From Chlorops oryzae (lineage: Eukaryota; Arthropoda; Insecta; Diptera; Chloropidae), in contig CM035808.1 of the NCBI GenBank assembly GCA_020466095.1, forward strand, positions 25,499,508-25,563,507: a DNA stretch of 64,000 bases, read 5' to 3'. This document shows positions 10,850 through 22,068 of the stretch, piece after piece; position 1 is the first letter of the stretch, and every line of letters begins with the position of its first letter. The position numbers and the translations under genes were made by a program. The notes under the pieces were generated by a model. It was given only the letters and a program-made list of their open reading frames with translations. It ran no database searches and was not told where the DNA came from.

Positions 10850-13800
10850 TCAATTATCCACCAAATAGGGACTGTCGAGCGCACCTAAACCAGCCGCAAC
10901 GCCGCCTTCATTGGCTGTCGACAATTTTGTGCGTAGCATATGACCAGCTTGGTAATTACAAACAACGTTATCGACATCTCCAATGATAACACCGAAAATG
11001 CCCAGCTCTGAGACAAGATCAACAACTGGCGGTGGCATTTCGCCGCCTGGTCGTATTATATACCCATGTGAAATTGGTGGATGTATAAGATCCATGAGAA
11101 TCCACGCTGAACGTTCAACGCGGCTCATTTTCTGTAATGAAACGAAGCGATAATTCCAAAATATATATACATATATATATATAAGAAAATGAAGGTTTTA
11201 CACACACACACCCGCAACACATCCGGAATATCGGCTCCATAGACATTGTTACCACCACCTTCTCGTTGTGGTTTAAGAACATAGCGTTCGGGCTCTTTCA
11301 GTGCCATATTGTAGGTAGCATTGCCAGCATCATTATCATCCAGCGAATAAAGTCCGGTAAAGATTTTCCCAACGGCTTTTATCTAACGGAAATTCGGACA
11401 TTTTATTAAAAGCGTACATGAAATTCGATTGATTAGTCACCTCCTCGGGATCGTTGATAAATCGTTCAAGCATTCCAGGCTGTGCAAGTGCTTGTTGCAC
11501 CTTTTTAGTGCCAGCCAAGTGATAATGTATGGATGGGCATTTAATTGCACGTGAACATTCCATTAGGTAACGTGCGTCCCATTCGTTTTGTGTCGGATAG
11601 TGACCGGGTTCGTAACCAGCACGAAAATATATGACGGCCACCTCGTTGTCGCCACTGTTAAACGATATCGAAACGTTTTATTTTCTATTATATATTGCCT
11701 TTTCACAACGACTCACATGTACAGCTCCTTGGTGAGACCCAATCGGCCTTCCTTATTCACTTGGGTTAGTGTGCGGCGTAGGACCCTGATGTGCGGATAA
11801 TTTTCACGAATAAAGAACTCGTGAAAACGCTTCAATGAAATCGGATCGTTTGTTTTTATCGATAGACAATAGCCAATTCAGTTTACCTGATCGCAAATGT
11901 TATAGGAAACTTCCTCAATGATGAACATTATCACAGCATTTTGTTTTCCATACAATTCCCAGGCTTTAACCATACCACCACAAAGTCCAGGAAGTGCCTG
12001 ATTATCGGGCATCTGAAATTTTCAACACCTTCAGATGGACATATGCCGAAAATATGAATTAAGCTTTTGGATACTTACATTTTTGATTTTATCATATTGG
12101 TTAAGCTCGCCAAGTACAAAGCTATATGCAAAAACAATTGACATGAATAAAATGTAAAAACATTTGAATTGATAAGATTTTCGAACACTTTTCACAATGA
12201 CATGCACACATTCTTACAGAACTTCAAGGAAGACGAAAAATTATAGTCGAGAAAAAGAAAAACATATGCAACAGAATTTCGAAGTAAGTACGAGAGAATT
12301 TACATCAATAATGCGTATCAATAAAGAATTGAAGATTCCGGTGAAACTTTAAGTACATCCAATTTATCGCCTTACAATTTGTTGCAGCAAAAGGTTTAAT
12401 TTGTCAATTAACACATATCGATTCAAGGCTTGAGAAAGAATCTCTCCTTTATGTTGTGTGAGGATCGAAAAACCTCAAAGTGAAATGATGCGAGGGATTT
12501 AATTCTTCCATTTGACACAATTACTTATACATATATAGTGAGATTCATTGATATGATGAAAATTTATTCCTGTTTGATAACTCGAACTTTTAGTCGATAT
12601 GAGTCCAAGGCTCTCGATGGTTAGGAAAAAATTCAAAGACAGAAATGCAATTATTTCTATAAATTATATTAGGATAATAGAATTCGTTGAACCTATTTCG
12701 TGCTGGCTTAGATTAAGAAACAAATTTTTCTATATCATTGGTATGAAATCGTGCCTTTACATGGGAAAGAGATATTTGAGTAACGTAACGTTTTTGTTCG
12801 CATGCGCCTCCCGAACATTTTTTCTGGATCTAAATGCCTTTATCAAGGGCGTAGCCAGAGAAAGAGTGCTTTGGTAGCGCTTATATTTGCCACAGTGGTA
12901 TATTGAGCAATTATAAGACATTAACTGAAAAAAAATTTGGGGGGGCAAGAAGAAGTTTAGAGAGTTTTGGACCAAAAACCCAAAAAAGCCGAAAAATTCA
13001 TAAGGTCCGATTTCGATGAAAATTTATATATAGAATAAATGAAAAATTCTAAGAATTTTGACGCTAACATTTTCAAAAAATACTGATTACAACTAGTCTA
13101 GTTTGGGTCTAGTTCCAAACTGGTCCAAAAAGGACTAGTTTTAATAAGTTTTTTGAAAAACTTTTAGTACCAAAATTTTTAGAATTTTTCACTTACTCTA
13201 TATATAAATTTTCATCATAATCGGACGTCATGAATTTTTCGGCTTTTTTGGGTTTTTGGTCCAAAACTCTCTAAACTTCTTCTTGCCCCCCCAAATTTTT
13301 TTTCAGTTAATGTCTTATAATTGCTCAATATACCACTGTGGCAAATATAAGCGCTACCAAAGCACTCTTTCTCTGGCTACGCCCTTGGCCTTTATATGTG
13401 ACAAAAATTTTGTTTGGCATATTCATTAATTGGATGGCCTGGATTAATTAAATTTTGGGCAATAATTTCCTTTTGCTGGCAACAAGTGTAAGGCTGACTT
13501 ACAGGCATCTTACGGAAATCAATATCGTCAAAAACTGACGATTTCCGAAAATTTATATGCCCTCTAATTCGTTACCACAACATTTTTATTTCATTATTAC
13601 AGATGAAAGGCACACATACAACATATCGCACACCCTCTTCTAAGGTGACACAACTCAAAATTTCTCATTTTTCAGAAAACGCAAAAAACAAAATGCGTTT
13701 CAGTGTCAATCAAAGCAAGAAGCAAGGCATTGACGGGGTATTTCAGGTTTTTATAATAACATAAGCGGAATAGAATTTTTTGTGGAGGTAGGGAGGTGAA

Positions 13801-16800
13801 TTATGCTCATTTTCCATATGTTAACTCAAAATTGAGGATTTTTGAGTTGTGTCACTTTAGAAGAGGGAGTGCGATATATTCAGTCCCTTCGAATTGGAAG
13901 TCGAAAATCAGATCAAAATATATTCGGAATGATTTTAGGAGCATTTAAAGTTTTTGACGATTGTAATTATGATTTCCGTAGGATGCCCGTTGATATTGAT
14001 ATGGCACGATTTGTCCTTTGACTGGTTAACACATAATTAAAATCATTACATTTGTGCTCTATACAATTAGGTGAAAATGGTTAACAAAAGTAGAAGTACA
14101 AAAAGATAACTATTTGGAAAAAAAAAAAAATTATAAAAATAATATGTAACTATAAATCTATTTAAGCATGGCACTGCGACAATTGAAAGCGACAAGCTTG
14201 AGGAAATGTGGAGATCATTTACAATAATGAAAACTAAATATTTAGTTCACATTCTCAATTACGTGCTAATTAATTAATAGTCAACTATTTTATAACTAAA
14301 TATCTAAATATCAATATTTGAGTAAACTTTTAGCATTTCATTAGGGACATGCTGCTAAGTGTTCCAATTTTCGCTCTCGAAATTCCGCAATGCAACCCTC
14401 ATTCGAATCACAAAGAAGATTTTCTGTTGCATTTGTTTTGGTATTTTTAGTTTGTTGTTGTTTTTTGTTTTAAATAGACAAAAGAATTCAAAGTGTGCTC
14501 TAAATATGCTCTTAGACGATTATATATAGTTGATGTGCATTTAGATTCTAGTGCATTCCACGTGCATGCTTATGATGATCTTAAAAGTACCTCTGCAGTG
14601 GTGACATATTCGTGGATATGCCGCCGAAACTAGAGGCAATCGTATTGATTTCAACTTGTTTAATTGTATTGTCGTCATTTATGGCGTTAACCAAATAGTC
14701 GGAACGTAAGAGACCAAGAGTATAAGCCTGCAAATGCAAAGTATATAAAAAGGAAATTCTTATTGTTTTGGCATCAAATCAATTAAAGTTAATTTTTAAT
14801 TTATTTTTTGATGGATTTTTTTTTGTTTTTTTTTTGTTTAAAAAAAAATCCTTTTTGAGCCAATTATGCTGAAATGGTTAATTGAATAATCGAACTTGTT
14901 TGTTTGATGAATTTGATTGGGCGATTTTTGAGCAACGATTATCGAAAATGGACGCATTAATGACCATCGTACATTTGCTAAATTTCTTATTGTCATGCCG
15001 AGGCCTATAAAAACCAAGGTGAAATGGGATGCTAGAAACAAAAGTGTCTGTCTGAACATTCGTGTTTATTTTCCAAATGATTATCTTTCCTTCTAACTTT
15101 ATATTATGTATACATATAAGGTACAAAGGAATTTCAAGTTAAATTCACTTTGGTCTTTATGGGCTCTCCAACTTCTGAGGTGACGATGAAAACAAACAAA
15201 AAAGAAATAAGGCATTTTCCATTTATGTTGGGGTTGAAAAAACATTCTTCAAAATCACTTCCCAAGCCAAGCATTTAACCTTTAAAATCCGGACGAATGT
15301 TAAAACAATAAAAAGAAAATTCAAATTATAATTTTGACAATATGAACTAAACAAGTTGATTGCGTGAATGGAATATGGGTGATGTCCTCCTCTAATTGCT
15401 TGTTGAAACTATGAACATGCAATAAATAATTAAGCCCAGCATGCGTGTAAGTCATCTCTTGCCTCATTGCATCCGAGACCTTAAGACGTTTCTTAAAATA
15501 AGGCGATAGGAAACAAGCGAAAGGTTTATCGAACATTTTCTAGACAGGGCTTATGGAACCATGAAGAGGGTAAATGAAATTTGATATGGCAGCAAGAAAG
15601 AACATTTAACGTCAGTCTTTACGACTTATTTCAATCATTTCCAGCGCTCGAGACCATAGTTAGAAATTTCCCTTTGGGAAGTTTAAAAAAAAAGAAAAAA
15701 AAAAATTGTCCATATCAATTTCCATTGCACACTCTAAATGCATCGCCACAATGAATTGGGTCTATGATAACTCAATGACATTAACACTAAAAGCAATTCA
15801 AAACAAAAACAAATAAAGCCAAAAACAATAATATATAATTTTTTTTCTTCTAAAATGCCAAATGAGTGAATGCGTTCAATAAGCACCTTTGTATGGCTCT
15901 GCTGGCCGGTCCTAAGTGTCCGAAACCGGCAGCAATTGTATTTACTTCAACTTGTTTCCAGCAACAGTAGGCACAGGGTCTTTTATCGTCGTAGCCACCA
16001 TTTTCAGCGATTAATTCTTTGCATTTTGATTCCAACATCAAATCACTGCGCAAAAGACCCAAGGAGATTGGCTTTTGGGTTCAATTTTGGTTTTTCAATT
16101 TCAATTTGTGCATTTTTTGTTTTGTTTTTTTCAAATCCAATTTCATTTTGAGTGAGTGATTTTTTTTTTTTTTTTTCAAATGAACGAAGGTTGGTTAATT
16201 GTAATTGATGTGAAAATAAATAAAAAATATATAAAAAATAATTTTTAAATATTTTTAAATGAGTAATGGAACAAAGAAACGTTAAAATGCTGATAACGTG
16301 TAAGCGTATAATGCTCAAAGCACACATTCAGAGAACAAGCATAACCCACGCAATTGTGTAAAATAAAAATTTACTACTTAGCATCCTAACCGGAAATGTC
16401 ATCATGTACGATGGGCGAAGAGCGTATCGAATTAATGAATTGAACTGCCAATGCTATCGAGAGACATCGTGTGATTGTATTCTTGATTTGGTGTATTTAA
16501 TACGGGCACATTTTGTTTAATATGTGCATGCATGCTTTCTGTGTCTAATCTTGAAAATAAAATTTGTTTGCCAAGGTCACATCGGCCTCTATTATATTTT
16601 AAGAATATTTCACACATTTTAAACTTGATGTGCTGCTGTAACTGTTTTGTTGGTATAATCGAAAGGTAAATTTTCGTCATATTCAATCTACTGCTCAAAG
16701 TCTTTTATTGAAAAAATGCAATTAAAATCCTGTTTGAACAGCTTCTTTCTGACTAAATTAAATTCAAGTCTAATTAGAGCAGGGCAATTGCTTTGACCAG

Positions 16801-19492
16801 TACTTTAGTCTATTTGTACGCTTTAAGCTTGTATTACACTGTTTGGCATTTGGCCAAATATTTGGAATAAATTTTTTTACAAATATTTGATAAAATATTG
16901 TGTTTGATCGGCATATAAAAATAGGGTATTACACTGTTTGGCATATAAATAAAATATTTGGATCTTTTTTGTTTGGCTTGATTCAGACAAATACATGTTT
17001 GGAGCAAGCGAGTCAAAGTTATTTGGATAGGTATTAGACTGTTTGTCATCAAATTATTTGACAAGAATAAAGTATTTTGAAAAAATTCTTTATTATTTCA
17101 TAATAATTTTCTTGTTCTTTGGAGAAATTAAAAAGATAACAAGTAAAGAAGTTTACATTCCTGCCCTTTTCGTTGTTCTAGCTACACATTATCTGTGCTT
17201 CGATTTAGCTTCACAAACTCGAAATTGTATTTAATTACAAATTTTTTGCGAATGGTGGGCATGGTCAAATTTTAACCGTTAGAGGACATTTTGTCTAGCA
17301 GCGAAATCCTCAATTCAAAATAGTGAAAATCAAATTTTCGCGAATTTCGCGGATGGTGGTCATGGTCAAATTTTAACCGTTAGAGGACATTATATCAAGC
17401 TGCGAAATCCTCAATTCAAAATAGTGAAAATCAAATTTTTGCGAATTTCGCGAATGGTGGTCATGGTCAAATTTTAACCTTAAGTGACGACTTTATTTGG
17501 CGGCAAAATACACAATCGGAAGAAGCAAAAAAAAATCATTTTTGTATACAGATATGAGAATAAGAGAAAGAGTGTTTTTTTCTAATGTGTAGGATGATGA
17601 CCATAGTTATAGCGATGTCGCAATATTTTTTCAGCGAAAGCTTAAGTCTACATGGTAGCTATACACACACCAAATTTCTTTGTCCAAACTCAAGCCCCAC
17701 CTCTTTCCAAGCATTATCTCTGATTATTTTATTTTTATAATCATTTAACTGGGCGTTCCAGAGACATTCGCGCATTTCCACATTGCTTATCAATTTCATT
17801 ATTTCGGTGTCACTCCACTGTATGGAAACCTATTTGACTCTCTTTTTTCCTTCAGACATTTTTTTAATTTCAATTTTAGGTTGAAATAAAAATAATTTTG
17901 TCTTTATTTGGCTGTATTTGTTTCTGCAGTTGACAAGGAATATCCAAACAAAAATAATATTCCAAATACGTGCAAACAGTTTGCTTTGTTTAAAGCGAAC
18001 CCAATTACACAGAAAAAAAAGTGTCAAATATTTGGCTTTTTGACGATATGCCAAACATAACCCAAATACGATCAAATAATATGTTAAGTCAAATATATTT
18101 GCCTATTACACTGTTTGAACCTGTGTTTGGCACCGAAATTCCAAATATTTGGCCAAATGCCAAACAGTGTAATACTACCTTTATTATTCATCGCTCAAAC
18201 CTGTTGAAAATCTGAACAATTTTTGCATAACAACGATGAACTTTAAAGTCTTAATAGACCAGATAACCTTTTAGATAAAGCCACTGACGTGTAGATAAAG
18301 GGAAATTAGGAGACTATCTCATCTAATGAATAGTGTTTGCTTTGAAAAATTGATTTAAAAATTGACTTAAAATTTGGGCAACCGTTTCACTTTCCATTCA
18401 ATATGAGTTGTCATTACGCATTGCAAAAAAAAAAAAAAAAAAAAGCCAATCTAACTTTGTTGAATAGAGCAGCAATAAGCTTTACATTTTGAATGTCACT
18501 TAGGCATAAAACGTGTCAAAGCTGAAAGTGGTAATACTTATTAATATTAATCAATTAATCGTCGCATTCGAATTAAATTTTTAGATTTATATTAAACCTG
18601 AGATGTGATATTTGCATCGAGAATTCGTTGCAAATGTTATGAATTAGTTGTTGATTCAATGAATGATTTGTATATTAGAATAGTTTTGTCTTCTTTTAGT
18701 TCCTCTAAATTAAACCAATAAAAAAAACAAAAAAAAAAAACATATGAGCGAATTTTTTAATTTGTTAAGAGTCTTTCGAAAATCGATCAAATTGATTTAC
18801 AGCCGTTACACATCACTCAGATAAGTATGTATATAGATATCTGTGAAGCCTCTAGCGATTTACAATCAGTTCTCTAGAAACGAATGTACTACTTAAATTT
18901 TGTAATCCCCGCAAAAAGAAAAAAAAAAATATATGTAAATATGTTTGGATGAGCGTTTGTTTGTTTATTTGTCTGTGTAAAGTCAAGAAATGTTACTTTG
19001 TCATGATAAAGCTATGATACGATAACAAATTATAATAGAAATTTCCCTAACAATAAAAAGCTTTAACATACCTGTCCGAAACCATTGGCAAGCACCTTCT
19101 TATAAACATTAAATAGATTCGCTGTGAATTCGTCAACTTTGATCGTTTCCGCCAACGTCATGGTTAGAAATTCCTCGTCGTGCGCCACATTATGCATTAA
19201 ACGATTGATAATTGTTTGAAGTTTAACAGCTTTTTCGAATTCCTTGCGGGGAAATGATGATGGTGTTAGGACAAAAGGTGCAAACTGCGAAGGAGAAAAA
19301 TGAAAATCACTTGAGAAATTAACTATTTAAACGGATTGAACTTACATTCAAGGAATCCGGACTGAAATTCGTCTTGGAACGCATTGCTGCGCCATGCATT
19401 ATTGCCCAATCCTTGGCCTTATCCGTGACTTCGAGCAGCGCACTTTCCGATATCGGAATTGGAACGCATTTCTCCAGCTCTGGCCGTTGCAT
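10850..19492 (-). CDS. Gss: Glutathione synthetase
   Basis: Minus-strand exons in order are 19346-19492 (ATG at 19492), 19072-19284, one of two third exons (14591-14727 or 15887-16071), 12079-12121, 11887-12012, 11717-11829, 11441-11654, 11212-11382 and 10850-11131. Phases are continuous, giving 481 or 497 aa against 474 for human GSS. Glutathione synthetase joins gamma-glutamylcysteine and glycine with ATP in the cytosol. Diagnostic blocks are [14 protein letters not shown] (substrate and Mg binding), [61 protein letters not shown] (ATP-grasp glycine-rich loop), [16 protein letters not shown] and [14 protein letters not shown]. The chain appears functional. Introns 2 and 3 are large and full of transposons. 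The start at MQRPELEKC is preferred over an in-frame ATG at 19567 because the homologous core begins there. It is divergent with the PSMG1-like gene. Confidence 0.93.
12836..13395. mobile_element. hAT-type foldback MITE with 8-bp TSD
   Basis: The element 12844-13387 is almost entirely palindromic, with arms of about 250 bp. Its termini read CAAGGGCGTAGCCAGAG inward. It is flanked by the perfect 8-bp direct repeat GCCTTTAT (12836-12843 and 13388-13395), the hAT-superfamily duplication length. There is no transposase. It lies in Gss intron 3. Confidence 0.88.
13504..13987. repeat. Nested inverted-repeat element
   Basis: There are two concentric inverted repeats. The outer pair (13504-13536 and 13950-13987) starts GGCATCTTACGGAAATC and its complement, with a few mismatches. 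The inner pair (13623-13660 and 13840-13877) starts ATATCGCACACCCTCTTCT, with two mismatches. It is either one MITE with interrupted arms or one inserted in another. No TSD was resolved and no ORF is present. Confidence 0.7.
14591..14727 (-). CDS. Gss: Gss alternative exon 3B
   Basis: It has a strong TTTGCAG acceptor at 14728 and a GTACTT donor at 14590. It encodes [35 protein letters not shown] and ISTNMSPLQ, ending in phase 2 so that AG plus C from 12121 makes Ser. This is the better match to the vertebrate SDYMFQ...KQIEINTISASFGG segment. It probably supplies the canonical active-site piece. Confidence 0.88.
15887..16071 (-). CDS. Gss: Gss alternative exon 3A (mutually exclusive candidate)
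   Basis: It encodes a second version of the same segment: [15 protein letters not shown], then a Cys-rich insertion ([20 protein letters not shown]), then [18 protein letters not shown] and PASRAIQ. It starts in phase 0 and ends in phase 2 exactly like exon 3B, so the two can substitute for each other but cannot both be read in frame. The GTGCTT donor (15886) is usable. The AG acceptor before 16071 has almost no polypyrimidine tract on the minus strand, so inclusion is probably regulated, rare or decayed. Confidence 0.65.
17247..17480 (+). repeat. 101-bp tandem repeat, about 2.3 copies
   Basis: Units start at 17247, 17348 and 17449 with variants of CGAATGGTGGTCATGGTCAA. The first two units are nearly identical through AAATCCTCAATTCAAAATAG. 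It is internal to the 16831-18175 transposon. Confidence 0.85.
17659..17859 (-). pseudogene. Broken MADF/Myb-SANT-like DNA-binding domain
   Basis: Read on the minus strand from the ATG at 17859, the frame gives MSEGKKRVK, a TAG, then a continuous stretch with [20 protein letters not shown] followed by [20 protein letters not shown], and a final stop at 17659. The pattern W..(x)E..LI..V..R..LWN....DYKNK..R..AW..VG is that of a MADF/Myb-like domain. The in-frame stop and early end make it a relic of the surrounding transposon. Confidence 0.65.
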
Positions 19493-20658
19493 TTTAATCG
19501 AATAGAATAGTTCACTAGCTATTAGCTTCCTAACACACCAGCGGCAAGCGACGTTCTGGCAAGTCAAGTTTCCGATAATGACCGTAGCGATCGTATATCT
19601 CGAACTGTCTCTTATAATTACAGTTTATACGATCATATGGTATCGGGTTTAGCTGGCTCTTTGTTCAGCAGCTGCACGACACTTGAACTTTTGCATTACT
19701 TACAGCGAAGAAGAAGATGCCGGGGAATTTGTTTTGCTAAAAATTTGGAAAAATTTCAGAAATTCCGGCATTTACTAGACGAAAGCATTTCAAACTAAAC
19801 TAAACCAAATCACATGACAGCGGTTGTCAAAAAGTGTAGAGCTGTCATCTTATAGAAGAAAACAAGATAGCGATACTTCGTGCTCTCCATTGCTATGACG
19901 TAGTAACAGATAGGGAGGGGTCCCAGTCGGAAAATGTAAGGTTTAACGATTAACTTTTCCACAATAGCTTCTACGGACTATTGTCAAAGAGCTTCGATAT
20001 ATATATATATCGATATATATATATCGAAGGTCTTTGCTATTGCGGAATTCGTTCCTGAAAATTAACAAAGCAATGTCATAGGAAATGTAAGGTATTATTT
20101 CCATTTAGTTTTCGGTCCGCTATCGCTGAAATCTTCATATAAAAATGTTCGAAATAGTGAGCGAGTAAATTGAAACAAGGAAGGAATTCCTGGTAATGCT
20201 TTCCAGTTGTCGGTCGTCCATCGGTTCGCTATCACTGAATTTTTTCTTAATTATTCATGCTTTTTTTCGGACTTACGGGCTCTATCTCTCTCGCTTTTTA
20301 TAGCAGAACTGTCTGCGCAAGGACTTAAGGCGCGAACGTGAAAACACGTTCGCGTCTTAAGTCTTTGCTCTATCTCTCTCGCTTTTTATAGCAGAATAGT
20401 CTGCGCAAAGACTTAAGACGCGAACGTGAAAATAACATATTCATGCAAGAACGAATTATCGACTGGGGAGTATTGCGGAAAACAACAATACTCCGCCGTC
20501 TATCCGTTACTACGTCACAGGAAATGAGGGAGCTCTTAGTGGCGCAATGTCGTTTTATTCTTTCGTGCTATCAGCTGGCTGCAGTTCCTGAATTTCGAAT
20601 CGTTGTTTATTTCTAATAATATTGAATAATCGACCCTGTTTAAAAGGGAGATACCAAG
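19493..20658. promoter_or_regulatory. Divergent promoter interval of Gss and the PSMG1-like gene
   Basis: This interval separates the Gss start codon (minus strand) and the PSMG1-like start codon (plus strand), so it must contain both promoters. It holds a long hairpin at about 19978-20042, whose centre is alternating ATAT/CGATATAT. It also holds a duplicated module (20280-20345 and 20369-20432) containing TAGCAGAA, TCTGCGCAA and ACTTAAG..GCGAACGTGAAAA. The copies are separated by an inverted copy of the CGAACGTG..CTTAAG part. I could not assign a TATA box or initiator. Confidence 0.45.
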
Positions 20659-21427
20659 ATGATGTGCCAATTAAGTTGCAATTGGCAAACGGCCTTTGAT
20701 GATTTGATGGATTGGTTGGATCTAGACTTGGACGCCGAAACAGACGAAGATAGGTAAGCACTTAGCAATGACACATCAAAAAACGGTTAATTTCAATGCT
20801 TTCAGACTGAAATTGGTGTTCGAGCCTAATGAAAGCGAACAGCCGTTTGCAAGTGATCTCTTCGTACTAGTGGAGGGCGGAGAACATGTTGTTGAGCTGT
20901 TAAAGTTGGTCACTAACAACGAAGACTTCAAGAAATTAGCCACCATTCCCAATACTGAACGTGGACTGGTTGGATGTCCTTGTATATTATTCAAAAATAA
21001 GAAAAGCTTGCTGGCACTTTTGAATACGGACTCAAACTCAAGCGGGGAGGTCAATGAACTTCTGCGTCCTTATGCGGAACTTGCAAAAAATGTTGCAGTG
21101 GTGCATATTAAACCGTTGTTAAGTTACAAGGGTGTGCTACCTTCGAGGACAGTAGCTAATGATGCGACTTTCATAAGAGGCATTAATTCAAAACTGAACT
21201 ATGTTGAAGGATTGCTCCCACCGAATATGATTTCTGGAGCTGGGGCTGGTATTGCATCTTGGAGGACTTACAAGGAACAGCCAGTTTCTAGTTATGTCGT
21301 ATTCACTCATAAGTTTCGTACAATAGAATTAATGAAATTATTGACTGATATTGGTTTGGATGGCTTGAAAAAACCTCTTCAGCCAAAAGATGAAGAATCC
21401 TATATCGAGAAGAGACCTTACATTTAA
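20659..21427 (+). CDS. Proteasome assembly chaperone 1-like protein
   Basis: Two exons, 20659-20753 and 20806-21427, are joined across a 52-bp intron (GTAAGC..TTTCAG), giving 238 aa. The N-terminus is acidic (MMCQLSCNWQTAFDDLMDWL, then LDLDAETDED). The order of features matches PSMG1 (PAC1). A strand segment SDLFVLVEGGEHVVELLKLV corresponds to the FIIAIGNNAVAFL region. KNVAVVHIKPLLSYKG and VLPS come before LLPPNMISGAGAGIASW, and SSYVVFTHKFRTIELMKLL corresponds to the C-terminal LYLCYT..LITVEAF region. PSMG1 pairs with PSMG2 to nucleate the alpha ring of the 20S proteasome. The assignment rests on pattern memory, not a search, so homology is probable rather than certain. An AATAAA lies at 21603-21608. 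Confidence 0.6.
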
Positions 21428-22064
21428 AATTAATTAAGAGATTTGTAAAGGAAACAAGCACTATTGATCTATTATAGGTATTCTTGTTTAGCTTTAGAGG
21501 GGTTTAAGTTGTGTATAAACGCATACCCCTCTATCAATATATTGACTTGTAACTATTTACTGCGTGGTGATTTGATTGGAATTTTTTAAAACATTTTTTT
21601 AAAATAAAGGTGATTAGAACAAGATTTTAATTGAACGCTCATGATTTTTTCCATGGTTTGCATATTGATGTGAATTTACGAATTCGCTTCTTGAGACAAA
21701 TACTACTAAGGTGGAAAATGCCAGGAATTTGGAAATCAATTTTTTACCGATTATTGAAATTATCAATTATTTAAAGTATCGATTATTTAAACGATAGATT
21801 ATTTAAACGATAGATTATAAAACTATCGATATATGTCAATATTTAACAAGATAAAGCCAGAAAATAACACAAACCAACAAATACTGCCACTTCACGTCGT
21901 GAAAAATTCACGGAAATTCTGCGAGTCTTATGAGTCTCATTTTTCAAACCAAATGAGAATTATAGGCTTCATACTAAACTGCGTATGCTATGGTTCAAAA
22001 GTATGGATATATCCTTGAAAACGAAGTAAGAAAGGTTTTAAAATCCACCTCCTTGGAATTATCG
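21428..22064. other. Spacer left of the LTR element
   Basis: It contains the 3' UTR of the PSMG1-like gene, then ATCGATTATTTAAACGATAG-type repeats (about 21745-21832) resembling those on the far side of the retrotransposon. A 61-codon frame at 21833-22018 is not supported as a gene. Confidence 0.5.
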
Positions 22065-22068
22065 ACCA

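Larger units (their letters stand above)
16831..18175. mobile_element. DNA transposon with 38-bp TIRs (PIF/Harbinger-like candidate)
   Basis: The ends 16831-16868 and 18138-18175 are perfect inverted repeats beginning GTATTACACTGTTTGGCATT. The core TATTACACTGTTTGG recurs near the ends (about 16927, 17033 variant, 18112 variant), like subterminal transposase-binding sites. Inside are a 101-bp tandem repeat (17247-17480) and a minus-strand remnant of a MADF/Myb-SANT protein (17659-17859). PIF/Harbinger elements carry such a second protein beside the DDE transposase, but no transposase is seen here, so the copy is defective. No clear 3-bp TSD was found. It lies in Gss intron 2. Confidence 0.72.
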
